NCBI GenBank assembly: GCA_008000375.1
Contig: SMOI01000041.1
Span: 106,760-170,759 of the forward strand
DNA: 64,000 nucleotides
Direction of reading: 5' to 3'
DNA from: Poteriospumella lacustris
Taxonomy: Eukaryota > Sar > Chrysophyceae > Chromulinales > Dinobryaceae
The notes beneath the pieces were generated by a model, which saw nothing but the letters and a program-made list of their open reading frames with translations, ran no database searches and was not told the DNA's origin. This document shows positions 39,772 through 49,593 of this stretch, piece after piece (within the stretch, counting starts at the first letter, position 1; every line of letters starts with the position of its first letter). Both the position numbers and the translations under genes were made by a program.

Positions 39772-41199
39772 TGCTATAGCGGTAGAGTTCAAAGAAATAC
39801 CGTGCAGTGGCAGAGAGAGGTTGTCTGCCTTTCATGCACATCACTTGTGGCGTTCTGAGGGCATTTAGCGTGAGTCGTAGTACCGTCTGTGGCCGCCTGC
39901 TGTGCTTTTGGAATCACATGGGGGTGTATCTTCACCGGAACCAACTCACCATACAGGACAGGGGACCCTAGGTCTGTGTAGTAGCCGCTGTAAAGCATCA
40001 TTGCCGAGTACGTACGAAAGGGTATCAGTCAGTGCATGCAGGTGTATGCAGGTGTAGTTATCAAGTGTTGACAGACAGATCCCGCCATGTAATTGACTGT
40101 TGAATAGAGCTTGTTCGTTCACTCCCTTCTCCTCTTTTCTCCTTCTCCATCTGTACCGCCAGACCTCATACGTTTTAGGTCTCAGTGGTAGGTCTGGGTG
40201 TGACTATGTGTGTGTGGAACGTCTCATCGATGGATGCGTCGATGGTAACTTGCGCGACGATGAAGAAGGACAAGAGAAAGAAGAAAGAAGAGGCAATACG
40301 CCATACACAAGCCTGCAGGCTGCACGTACGGCTCCAGATGGTGGGTCTGGGCGCGCTGGGACCTGGGATGGCAGGCCGGACGTAGGCCGGACGGGGCGTA
40401 AGTGAATACTAGTATACGTAAGTGGAGAAAGTTAAACCTACAGATGGAGTAAGCGAAAGTCAGTAAATTGCAAGAAAGATAATCACAATATAATTACGTT
40501 GAGAGAGCACAGCTGTGTTTTGGCATTGATTGATTCCTGGTGCTACTTTTCGAAGGGGTGTGGAATCCGAAAAGGGGTTGCGTGAATGGATCGTATACTC
40601 GAAGCTTTATGAAGTGGTTATCAACGTATCAAATGTCACCGTAGTAGTGCTCGCTGGAATTTCGTCGCCCGTATAGAGTTGCTGCGGTGGCACCGCCCAT
40701 AGTCCTGTTAGCGAGCACTACTACCGTGACATTTGCTACGTTGACGGCCACTTCATAAAGCGCCGAGAATACGATCCATTCATGCAACAGCTTTTCGGAT
40801 TCAGGTATGAACCACCCCTTCGAAACGTAGCGCCATGAACCAATCAATACCAAACTACAGCTTGCAATTCGCACGTAATGCAGTTTTCTCATGGTTCATA
40901 ACTGCTGATGTCTGGAGCATCATCACGGGACAATGGGCGACACCGCAGCAACTCCATACCGCAGGTACGGTCGACGAACAAACGGAGCGTCTCATCTCCC
41001 AATCATAAGACGGGAGTGAGGACAATGCGAATTAGTCGCGCTTGTGTATGTGTCGTAGCTTGTAACCCGTGTCTTCGCACCGGACTCTCATGAAGCCGAT
41101 AGAAACCTGTGAGAGTTAGCAACCGTTTACAACCGTAGAGACATGTGTATGTGGATATATATAAGTAAGTATATTTGGATATGTAGCGCCTATGACGCG
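39772..41199. other. Long spacer after locus 22 with a large inverted repeat
   Basis: About 39780-40400 is homologous to the locus 21 3' flank (ACATGGGGGTGTATCTTCACCGGAACC at 39917-39943; CATCGATGGATG stretch). 40526-40850 holds the inverted repeat annotated separately. 41030-41199 resembles 46490-46640 (CTCATGAAG...AACCTGTGAGAGTTAG). No intact gene is supported. Confidence 0.5.
40526..40850. repeat. Imperfect inverted repeat with arms of about 130 and 141 bp
   Basis: Arm 1 is 40526-40655, arm 2 is 40710-40850, with a 54-base loop. Arm 2 read on the minus strand gives an open stretch (SWRYVSKGWFIPESEKLLHE, then WIVFSALYEVAVNVANVTVV). Arm 1 read on the plus strand gives the matching WIVYSKLYEVVINVSNVTVV after a small deletion and a stop. 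The differences between arms are largely conservative at the protein level, so both arms look like diverged copies of a coding exon arranged head to head. The protein is not recognised. Confidence 0.75.
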
Positions 41200-41480
41200 T
41201 TGAATGGGCTCAGCATGATAAAGCCGACAGCTGCGGTACCGACCGCTGATAGCTAACGCCTGGCTCGCGTGTCGTTGATATCCCCGTACCGTTGTACAAC
41301 GAGTGTTCGGCTGGGCAGCGGCTATCGTAGCGCCTCTCGCAGCTGAGCGGAAAGAAGGCATACTCCTTGATTAGCAGCCGCACGCCAAACGGCAAGATAC
41401 GGCCTCCACAACCTTCGCTCACCTCGCGATAGAGGAACAACTTTAATGCCAAAGGTGATAGGAGGGCCACGGTACGGTAC
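41200..41480 (-). pseudogene. Relic of a DUF285-family N-terminal module
   Basis: On the minus strand LKLFLYREVSEGCGGRILPF, then GVRLLIKEYAFF is well preserved, but the sequence then loses the LREAV segment and no repeat follows. A GDINDT-like remnant lies near 41270-41290. A sister relic with the same flanks lies at 46640-46960. Confidence 0.75.
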
Positions 41481-41967
41481 GGACGACGTCGTTGTCTACA
41501 GCATCCGGCGCTGGTAACTGTAAGTACGAACCGAATTGCTGCACACGATGCCCGCCTTACCGGCTGACTACCGCTGACCAATTCCTCTCCCACCCTCTCG
41601 CTCAGCGTCACCCACCCTCTTGACCATGTACCACCCCACCCCCAATCACCCGCCCGCTACCGTTGCTTCTCTGGGCACCGTCACACGTTCCTTGATACTC
41701 CAACACGTCGATAGCAGTCGGACACATGAAACAGCTCAACTCACACACAATAGTCCTCTCAGGTGTGTAGCCGCTGGGTGTGTATCCCTCTGCCTGCGCA
41801 TCGACATTGGTCGGCACACACCGTTCCACACACGCAAACACATAGATCTACCCGCTGCTGACCACATCTCTGGGTGCCCAACGATAGCAACCGACAGTCG
41901 TGGATCATATCGGTCGCATCCCGCACGGCGGCCAGCCTCCACGTCGACCAGGTGTCGTCGCTATCTC
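41481..41967. other. Spacer 5' of the relic and 3' of locus 23
   Basis: No feature recognised. Open frames here have no family resemblance. Confidence 0.35.
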
Positions 41968-42984
41968 CTACCCCTGTGAGTGCGATACCAGAGCTGACGG
42001 GTGATAGGACGCCGCTCCTTCCAACATACCCGTCCTATTGACTACGCTACGTGTATCCCACCTGTCCAATGGTTGGTTGAACGATGAAGCTCTGTGAAAC
42101 ATGAAACTCATATTGACAACTTGGCTCACATCCCACGTGTCTAACGGCTGGTTAAACGATGAGGCTCTGTAAAACATGTGGCTCATACTGGTGACTTCTC
42201 TCACATCCCACACTGCTAACGGCTGGTTGAACGAGTATGCTTGGTAAAACATGAAGCACATGCTGGTCACCTGACTCACATCCCACGCGTTCAGTGGTTG
42301 GTTGAACGACTGGGCTTCATGAAACATTTTCGTCATTGTCGTCACGCCACTCACATCCCACGTGGACAACGGCTGATTGAAACACGTGGCATGATAGAAC
42401 ATGCAGTCCATATACGCGACCTGGCTGACATCCCACGTGGTTAATGGCTGATTGAACACGGCGGCTCCTGCGAACATAAACTCCATATCGGTGACACGAC
42501 CAACGTCCCACGTCGATAGCGGCTGGTTGAACGACTTGGCCCCATAGAACAAGTTTTGCATCGTTGTCACTTGACTCACGTCCCACGTGTCCAACGGCTG
42601 GTTGAAGACTTCCGCAAAGTAAAACATGCCTCTCATCGAGGTGACGTTGTGGACGTCCCAACGGTCGATACGATCGTTGAACCTGGAATTGCGGAAAAGG
42701 TCGTCCATATTGGTGACTCTACTCACGTCCCAATCGTTGATGTCCCCGTACCGTTGTACGGCCACCGCTCGTTGACCGCACCACAGCTGCACCGCCTCTC
42801 GTAGCGTATCGTTGTCGAATGTCACAAAGGCATACTCCTTGATCATCTGTCGCACGCCAAACGGCAAGATGTGGCCTCCGCATTGCTCGCTCACCACGCA
42901 ATACAGACATAAATCCAATTCCATTTTGATCGGACGGCAAGATGTACGACCAGCTTCATCGCTTGGTGCTTGAAGGGTCGTCAT
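41968..42984 (-). CDS. BspA-like/DUF285 repeat protein, locus 23
   Basis: An intact 338-residue frame from MTTLQAPSDEAGRTSCRP at 42984. Module: LCLYCVVSEQCGGHILPFG, then VRQMIKEYAF. Nine units opening FNDRIDRWDV. The N-terminus (GRTSCRPIKMELDLC) matches locus 28, whereas the last units and cap (VVNRTGMLEGAASYHPSA, then LVSHSQG) match locus 25. It therefore shares different halves with different siblings. Confidence 0.88.
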   Translation of the reverse strand: MTTLQAPSDEAGRTSCRPIKMELDLCLYCVVSEQCGGHILPFGVRQMIKEYAFVTFDNDTLREAVQLWCGQRAVAVQRYGDINDWDVSRVTNMDDLFRNSRFNDRIDRWDVHNVTSMRGMFYFAEVFNQPLDTWDVSQVTTMQNLFYGAKSFNQPLSTWDVGRVTDMEFMFAGAAVFNQPLTTWDVSQVAYMDCMFYHATCFNQPLSTWDVSGVTTMTKMFHEAQSFNQPLNAWDVSQVTSMCFMFYQAYSFNQPLAVWDVREVTSMSHMFYRASSFNQPLDTWDVSQVVNMSFMFHRASSFNQPLDRWDTRSVVNRTGMLEGAASYHPSALVSHSQG

Positions 42985-44081
42985 GATTGATGGTGGACCG
43001 TGTTTAGGGTTATCGTGGAATAGATTTATATGGATCTATGGTCACTGTTTGTTGCTTCTTCGACGGTGGTCGACACAGGCAATGCACTGCAGAAGGTAAG
43101 GAGTACAGATGAGAGCATTGGAAACCTCGCAACTGTTGCACTCTCAATGTGAAGTATGATCGATGGCGAGTAGTACACATTTGAACGGTAAACAGCAACA
43201 CTTAGGCAGCTATCAACAACCTGGCCATGTACATGCCGGAAATCACCACCCCCACCGTCCTCTCTCCTCTCTCCTCTCCATCTTTCGCACGTCTCTAGCT
43301 GTTTCAGGGCGACTGTCTCTACAGGTAGGTATGTAGGTATCTATAGGTCTTCAAGAGACAGACAGCCTCCTACGTCTTCAAGAGACATAACAGTCGAACG
43401 AACAAACCATTTCTTATGACACGTGGTTCGTTGTAGGGTCACGAAAGCAACTTCCGATCTCAGACAGTACACCCACACACAAGGAGACGTTACCCACGAG
43501 TTCGCTGTCAATGGGTGGGCTGTTGTATTGCGATTGTTAGAGAGGTTGGAAAAGCAATACTAGTATGCCACAATGGCACTGCTCATGAACACCTCCGTGT
43601 ATATGGTTACTGATGATGTTACTGAACGATATCGGCGGACATGGTCAGTGTCTGCTCCCCATGTCAACCCAACGACTGAGTCATTCTTCAATAGAACAGG
43701 TATTCACATGCTTACAGAACAGATTCGGTTACTGTTTGTACGGCCACTAGTGTTAACTTCGCTCAAACGGACGGCGAAATCTGGATGACTCAGAAATACT
43801 ACGATATAATGAAGACGGCCCTTTGGTGCATCCCCATAATTACTACTACTACTACTTAAAAGGGTAGCGCTGGAAGATACCGATACAGCGTTGGTCCTAC
43901 GTATACGTAGTGTAGTGTACCTGGAGATGGCCGGCCCTACCTCGGTAGTGTTCCTTCGTTGTCACTTCGCATTTGTCACGTGTCGGGATACAAGTCGACA
44001 AGACAAACGCTGTGTCGTCGCTTTCGTTTTCATGTGCTTCGGTCGGGATGGCGATCGGCATAGTTTTAATTGCTGTCAGTC
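42985..44081. other. Spacer between locus 23 and the first orphan gene
   Basis: 5' flank of locus 23 resembles those of loci 25 and 28 (GATGGTGG...TTAGGGTT; a CTCTCTCCTCTCTCCTCTCC tract at about 43255-43280). A short ACT run lies at 43842-43855. From about 43935 the sequence parallels 45745-45921 (CCTACCTCGGTAGTGTTC; TTTCATGTGCTTCGGTCGGG), the 5' flank of the orphan pair. No other gene. Confidence 0.5.
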
Positions 44082-44578
44082 ATGGCGATCCAACTTCAGC
44101 GCCACCAGTACTGCACCTTGTCTTTTGAAGACTTCGACACTCTTGCACACAAGGCTGCCCATTGTCCTGTCTGCCACATATTTAATCCTGAATGGCATTT
44201 CCCTGGGTTTTTTCATCCGCGAAGACCAGGTACTGATTAAATTATTCTTGTCGGTTGATCGGTGCATCGAAATATAGTCATCGAAACGTGTTTTTTGTTC
44301 TTTGCGGTTACGCATTGACAGATCCAATGACACGGGCGATTCTGGACGACTTGGCAGCAGTGTATCGATTCTTTGCTCCTAATACTATTGGACACGAGAA
44401 CTCGAACGAACCCGTCCTGAGTGGATCATCACGTCAACCGCGTGAGCCATCCCAGGTACCACCACAGACGGCTCAGTCGGAGTTGTCGTCGGAGTTCCCT
44501 CCGAACTCGGTTCTGTCTGACACATCGTCACACTCGTCGTGCAACTCGGGTCTACGTCGCCGCCACAAAATGGGGTGA
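44082..44578 (+). CDS. Orphan two-exon protein with C-P-x-C motif, copy A (134 aa)
   Basis: Exon 1 44082-44229 (MAIQLQRHQYCTLSFEDFDT... ending FFHPRRP), intron 44230-44321 (CCAG|GTACTG ... TTTTTTGTTCTTTG ... GACAG|ATCC), exon 2 44322-44578 (DPMTRAILDDLAAVYRFFAP... ending GLRRRHKMG). The phases join exactly and both splice sites are kept in copy B at 45922-46418. The N-terminal half has AAHCPVCHIFNPEWH, a possible small zinc-binding site. The C-terminal half is Ser/Pro/Gln-rich and probably disordered. Family not recognised and function unknown. It sits in decayed array DNA beside N-terminal relics of the DUF285 family. Confidence 0.6.
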
Positions 44579-45921
44579 TTTTGAAAGAAGAATCGGAGTT
44601 CACTGTCAGTGGATGCGTTTGGCGACGATGGCAATTCTGAGGATTCGCCGCCGCCGCCGCTGCCAGACTTGTATATGTGTATGTAGTGGCCTGTAAAACG
44701 TTTAACTGTGTGTCTTCTCACACCTTAGTTGTGTGACCCTGCAGTCGATGGAGACATTTGGAACAGATCAGGTGGACGGTCACATGAGCAGGTTAAGCGG
44801 GCATCCCAACCGTTGGGAACATGGTTCGTAGTGTGTTCGCTCGTATGAACGTGGTCGACCATACCACATGTGGTCGTGTGACGTGCCTCGTATCCCACGA
44901 GGACAAAGACTGGTGGAACACCGATGCATGTGCGAAGACTCGTGACCAGGATCTATATTCCAAGTGGCCTATTGCTGGCTAAACGCCGACACGACCAACC
45001 TGGTACACAACCACCATCCCACGTAGGAAACGACTGTCCGCCGATACACATGCCCCTCATCGTAGTCACTTGCACAACGAGCGGGTGAATCCTCATAATG
45101 TTACGGCATACATGCAAACAACACTCGGAGAATGCGTAGGTAATTATGAAACAGTGGCCAGCTGGTGTTGCACACTCATCTCAATGAAGTGGTTCGCCAG
45201 ACTAATCCACTGATCTGAACTTCATTCAAGTGTTGAGAAGGTGTGGAGTCTTTGGAAATGGCGATGCGTCCGAATCAGGCCACTACTACCGGGGTCACGG
45301 TGCAGTGGGCGTTGTCTATTTACAAAGGTGATGCAAAAAGGTGGAACAAGGAACTTATTATGGGAAGAACTCAAACCAGTCAGAAGGGGGAGGGGTGGCG
45401 ACTGACCTTTTCAGCAGCATTAGCAGCGTCAGCATCGTTGTCTGGATGATTCTTCAAAGTAACCTTCTCGAGTGCGATTATAATGTCGGCCTCATCGGCA
45501 TCTTTCGCCACTACTAATAGAACCTTGTCGTCATCGACTGATGATCCTACCACCAACACCTTGTTGGCCACCTCCAAAAGTGCTGGAAAGGATCTCTTTC
45601 AACGAACATCCTTCACTTGAGGCAAGAAAAACAGAAGTGTCCCGCAGAAAGCGACAAATGATCTGAAGCAGATAAGAAGATCAACAGATCATCAACTTGC
45701 CCAAGGCCTGACTGATGAGACATCCCTCCTCCTGCTGCAAATCCGTTGGTAAGCCCTACCTCGGTAGTGTTCTATCTTTTGTCATTTCGCACTTGTCCCT
45801 TGTCGGGGTTGTTGAAGTCGACAAGACAGAAAACAGAAACGCTTTCGGAGTGTGTGTGTCGCTTTCGTTTTCATGTGCTTCGGTCGGGATGGCGATCGGC
45901 ATAGTTTAATTGCTGTCAGTC
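44579..45921. other. Spacer between orphan copies A and B
   Basis: Contains degraded DUF285 repeat DNA at 44875-45080 (listed separately). The middle 45240-45720 shows no recognisable gene. From 45745 it repeats the 5' flank of copy A. Confidence 0.45.
44875..45080 (-). pseudogene. Degraded DUF285 repeat relic
   Basis: The plus strand shows the complement of worn units: ATCCCACGAGGACAAAGACTGG, then ATTCCAAGTGGCCTATTGCTGGCTAAAC, then ATCCCACGTAGGAAACGACTG, spaced at about 65-75 bp, as in intact loci (ATCCCACGTG...AACGGCTGGTTGAAC). The frame is lost. Confidence 0.65.
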
Positions 45922-46418
45922 ATGGCGATCCAACTTCAGCGCCACCAGTACTGCACCTTGTCTTTTGAAGACTTCGACACTCTTGCACATAAGGCTGCCC
46001 ATTGTCCGGCGTGCCACGTATTAAATCCTGAGTGGCACTGCCGTGGGTTTCGTCATCCTCGAAGACCAGGTACTGATTGATTTATTCTTGTCGGTTGATC
46101 GGTGCATCGAAATATATTCATCGAAATGTGTGGTTTATTCTTTGCGGTTACGCAACAACAGATCCAACGATACGGGCGATACTGGACGACTTGGCAGCAG
46201 TGTATCGATTCTTTGCTCCTATTATTATTGGGCTCGAGACTTTGAACGAACCCGTCTTGAGTGGATCGTCAAATCCAGAGTGTGAGCCATCGCAGTTGCC
46301 GCCACAGACGGCTCAGTCGGAGTTGTCGTCGGAGTTCCCTCCGAACACTGTTCTGTCCGATACATCGTCACACTCGTCGTGCGACTCGGGTCTACGTCGC
46401 CGCCACAGAATCGGATGA
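45922..46418 (+). CDS. Orphan two-exon protein with C-P-x-C motif, copy B (134 aa)
   Basis: Same gene structure and length as copy A: exon 1 45922-46069, intron 46070-46161 (CCAG|GTACTG ... CAACAACAG|ATCC, 92 bp as in A), exon 2 46162-46418. The product keeps MAIQLQRHQYCTLSFEDF, AAHCPACHVLNPEWH, AILDDLAAVYRFFAP and the RRRH end. An alternative AG used by eye in copy A (AATATAG) is absent here, which supports the downstream acceptor. Substitutions are scattered and the frame is kept, suggesting that both copies were coding after duplication. Confidence 0.6.
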
Positions 46419-46639
46419 TTTTGGAAGAAGAATCGGAGTTCACTGTCATAAGTCAATGGCTTCGCTAGGCGACGATGGCAATTCTGAGGTTTCGTCGCGC
46501 TTGTAAATGTGTATGTATTAGCCTGTAAAACGTTCAATTGTGTGGCTTCCCACATCGTCGTTGCGACTATGCTCACCGGACGCTCATGAAGTCCATGCAA
46601 ACCTGTGAGAGTTAGTGAACAGTTTACAACTGTAGAAGC
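46419..46639. other. 3' flank of orphan copy B
   Basis: Resembles 44590-44720 (TGTGTATGTA...GCCTGTAAAACGTT) and then 41060-41130 (GGACGCTCATGAAG...AACCTGTGAGAGTTAG), so blocks of this zone are duplicated together. Confidence 0.5.
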
Positions 46640-46960
46640 ATATTTGGGATCTGTAGCGCCTTTGTCGCTTTAAATGGGCAAAGCGAGATTAATCCGACAG
46701 CTCGTGTACCGACCGCTGATGGCAAATGCCTCGCTCGCGTGTCGTTGATATCCCCGTACCGTTGTACAAGTACAACGCGTTTTCGGCCCGGCAAAAGCCT
46801 CTCTCATTGCATCTCGCTGCTTAGCGGAAAGAAGGCATAGTCCTTGATCAGCAGCCGCACGCAGACCGGCGTACAACATTCGATCGCTGCGCAATAGAGA
46901 CACGCCTCTAGTGCCAAGGTGAAATAGGAGGGTCTCGGTACGGATGACGTCGCTGTCCGC
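46640..46960 (-). pseudogene. Second relic of a DUF285-family N-terminal module
   Basis: Minus strand reads LALEACLYCAAIECC, then a deletion where GGRILPFG should be, then CVRLLIKDYAFFPLSSEM. The downstream DNA (GTCGTTGATATCCCCGTACCGTTGTACAA on the plus strand) corresponds to the YGDIND segment. Same flanks as the relic at 41200-41480 but more decayed. Confidence 0.7.
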
Positions 46961-47092
46961 GCCTGCTTCACCATGGCCATGACGATCTACGAACCACTAA
47001 CACAGTCAATAGCCGTCAGACAGCTCACGGCCCACAGCCATGTCGTATCTATCTTCGCGTACGTCTATCTCACGATGAAAGGGACGTCGCTA

Positions 47093-47869
47093 CTACCCCG
47101 GATGATAAGACGTCGCTCCCGCAAACATGTCTGCCTTATGCCGGACACGGTCTAGATCCCACGTGTCCAATGACTGATTAAAGGACAACGCGCCTTGAAA
47201 CATGTTCCTCGTATGCGTAACCTGCCTCACATCCCACGTGCGCAGTGGTTGGTTGAACGCAATAGCTTCAAAAAACATATTCGACATATCCGATACGTTA
47301 TGGACGTCCCACCTGGTCAGTGGCTGATTGAACGCGTAGGCCTTCGTGAACATAAACTGCATATCGGTGACACGACCAACGTCCCACGTCGACAACGGCT
47401 GGTTGAACGATGCGGCCTCATAGAACATGTGTTGCATGTTAGTTACCTGCCTCACGTCCCACGTGTCCAACGGCTGGTTGAAGACCATCGCACCGAAAAA
47501 CATGCAGTCCATCGAAGTGACATTGCGGACGTCCCAACGGTCGATGCGGTCGTTGAACGAGGTATGGCGGAAGAGGTCGTCCATATCGGTGACTCCACTC
47601 ACGTCCCAATTGTTAATGTTTCCGTAGAGTTGTTTAGCAAACGCTCGATAGCGACACCACAGTTGCATCGCCTGTCGTAGCGTCTTATTGTCGAACGAGA
47701 AGGCGAAGTCGTGGATCATTTGTCGCACGCCAAACGGCAAGATGCGGCCTCCACAACCTTCGCTAACCACACGATAGAGGCACAACTCCAATACCATGTG
47801 GATCGCACGATTACAATTTGGACGACGTCGTTCATCTGCGCCAGCCGGTTGGGGGATCTCCGGTGCCAT
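47093..47869 (-). CDS. BspA-like/DUF285 repeat protein, locus 24
   Basis: An intact 258-residue frame, one of the shortest, from MAPEIPQPAGADERRRP at 47869. Module: LCLYRVVSEGCGGRILPFG, then VRQMIHDFAFSFDNKTLRQA, with one residue fewer than usual after the FAF. Only six units, opening FNDRIDRWDV, with TRWDVHNVSDM and TWDVRQVTHTRNMF variants. It ends FAGATSYHPG. Confidence 0.87.
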   Translation of the reverse strand: MAPEIPQPAGADERRRPNCNRAIHMVLELCLYRVVSEGCGGRILPFGVRQMIHDFAFSFDNKTLRQAMQLWCRYRAFAKQLYGNINNWDVSGVTDMDDLFRHTSFNDRIDRWDVRNVTSMDCMFFGAMVFNQPLDTWDVRQVTNMQHMFYEAASFNQPLSTWDVGRVTDMQFMFTKAYAFNQPLTRWDVHNVSDMSNMFFEAIAFNQPLRTWDVRQVTHTRNMFQGALSFNQSLDTWDLDRVRHKADMFAGATSYHPG

Positions 47870-48654
47870 GACGATCTACTTGTACCACCAATGTCAATAG
47901 TCGTCAGATAGCCCACAGCCACGGCATGTCACATCATGGTCAGCATTCCTTTACCTCGTTGACTACCTCCATTCTTTGCATAGGTGGTCTACTTCTCTTG
48001 TGAGACTGGTGGGTGCTTCCCCTCGCTCAGTGGCTCCAGTCCGCCGCGTCTCGCTGCCGTGTGGCACTGCTGGGTGCTGTGTACAGAAGACGCAGGGTAC
48101 AACGGCAGCCATAGCAGACCGCTCGACATCCCAGGTGTACAACTGTCTGGGGGCTGGGTAGGTGGGTGGTGTGTACAGAAGACACAGGGCACAGCGGTAG
48201 CGATAGCGGACCACTCGACCTCCCAGGTGTACACCTGTGTAGGGGCTGGGTAGGTGGGTGGTGTGTACAGAAGACACAGGGTACAACGGCAGCGATAGCG
48301 GACCGCTCGACATCCCAGGTGTAGGTGTATAGTTGTATAATCTCACCGTAGAGTAGCACGCAACCATACCGTGGTCATGAACCGACTCTGTGGGTTGTGT
48401 GGGTTCATCCATCGGAGATCTAAGGAGAGAGATGAGTTGCATTACAGGTATCTAAAGCTAATGAAACATTGGGAAGACTGTAGCTCTACGGGCTACCGCA
48501 CGTGGTACAAGAGCCGCACGTCGTTACGTACGTCGTGGTCCATGCATAAACCGCTTGCTGACCAAGCATTGTGGCCAACGATATCCAGTGCCCGACTCAG
48601 TGACTCCTCTCTCACGCACCCACACCAACCCTCGTCATGCCTTCAACATCACTA
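47870..48654. other. Spacer between loci 24 and 25
   Basis: Contains the 92-bp tandem repeat (separate entry). The remainder shows no gene. Confidence 0.45.
48079..48322. repeat. 92-bp tandem repeat, about 2.7 copies
   Basis: Units start at 48079, 48171 and 48263 with GTGTACAGAAGAC and carry ACAGGGTACAACGGCAGC, GACCGCTCGACATCCCAGG and GGGGCTGGGTAGGTGGGTG. Copy two differs at about eight positions. The third copy breaks off after CCCAGGTGTA. The 92-bp period is not a multiple of three, so it is not a coding repeat. Confidence 0.88.
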
Positions 48655-49593
48655 CTACCCCTGTGAGTTCGTCACTGAAGCTGACGGGTGATAGGACGCC
48701 GCTCCTTCCAACATACCCGTCCTATTGACTACGTTACGTGTATCCCACATGTCCAATGGCTGGTTGAACGATGAGGCATGGTAAAACATGAAAGCCATAA
48801 TGGTGACCTGGCTCACATCCCACGCATCTAACGGCTGGTTGAACGACGAGGCACAGAAAAACATATTCCTCATGTCAACAACCTGACTCACATTCCATGA
48901 GTTCAGTGGTTGATTGAACACCAGGGCTTCATGAAACATTTCCGTCATTGTCGTTACGTTGCTGACGTCCCACGAGGACAAGGGCTGATTGAAACTCTTG
49001 GCGAGATAGAACATGTAGGACATATTGGTGACCTGACTCACATCCCACGTGGCCAATGGGTGATTGAATACGGCTGTATCCGCGAACATAAACTTCATAT
49101 TGGTGACACGACTGACGTCCCAGGCCGACAACGACTGGTCAAACGATTTGGCACCGTAAAACATGTGCTGCATCGTAGTCACTTGACTGACGTCCCACGT
49201 GTCCAACGGCTGGTTGAAGACCTTCGCAAAATAGAACATGCGCTCCATGGATGTCACGTTCCCCACGTCCCAGCGGTCAATGCGATCTTTGAACTTGGAA
49301 TCGCGGAAGAGGTCGTCCATATTGGTGACTCTACTCACGTCCCAATCGTTGATGTCCCCATACCGTTCTATTGCCTCTGCTCGTCTCCGGCACCACAACT
49401 TCACCGCTTGTCGTAGCGTCTTATTGTCGAACGATACCCAGGCATAGTCTTTGATCAGTTGCCGTACGCCAAACGGCAAAACTCGACCTCCACATTGCTC
49501 GCTCACCACGCGATACAGACACAAGTCCAATTCCATTTTGATCGGACGGTGAGAACGACTGGCTTCATCGCATGGTGCTTGAGGGGTCGCCAT
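48655..49593 (-). CDS. BspA-like/DUF285 repeat protein, locus 25
   Basis: 312 residues from ATG at 49593 (MATPQAPCDEASRSHRP). The frame is open to 49854 and that extension is hydrophobic (FVLVLLSLYVIIIKKYLLPP), but the twin flank of locus 28 encodes it out of frame with its gene, so I treat it as leader. Module: LCLYRVVSEQCGGRVLPFG, VRQLIKDYAW, LRQAVKLW. Eight units opening with FKDRIDRWDV. The cap (VVNRTGMLEGAASYHPSA) matches locus 23, while the 5' flank matches locus 28. Confidence 0.86.
   Translation of the reverse strand: MATPQAPCDEASRSHRPIKMELDLCLYRVVSEQCGGRVLPFGVRQLIKDYAWVSFDNKTLRQAVKLWCRRRAEAIERYGDINDWDVSRVTNMDDLFRDSKFKDRIDRWDVGNVTSMERMFYFAKVFNQPLDTWDVSQVTTMQHMFYGAKSFDQSLSAWDVSRVTNMKFMFADTAVFNHPLATWDVSQVTNMSYMFYLAKSFNQPLSSWDVSNVTTMTEMFHEALVFNQPLNSWNVSQVVDMRNMFFCASSFNQPLDAWDVSQVTIMAFMFYHASSFNQPLDMWDTRNVVNRTGMLEGAASYHPSASVTNSQG

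Noticed and set aside
44230-44277. Shorter intron in orphan copy A ending at AATATAG
   Set aside because: The phase does not fit, the joined frame stops at once, and copy B lacks the AG. The acceptor at 44321 fits both copies.
45380-45577. Minus-strand open frame in the spacer between the orphan copies
   Set aside because: No ATG start, compositionally simple, and no counterpart in the duplicated zone.
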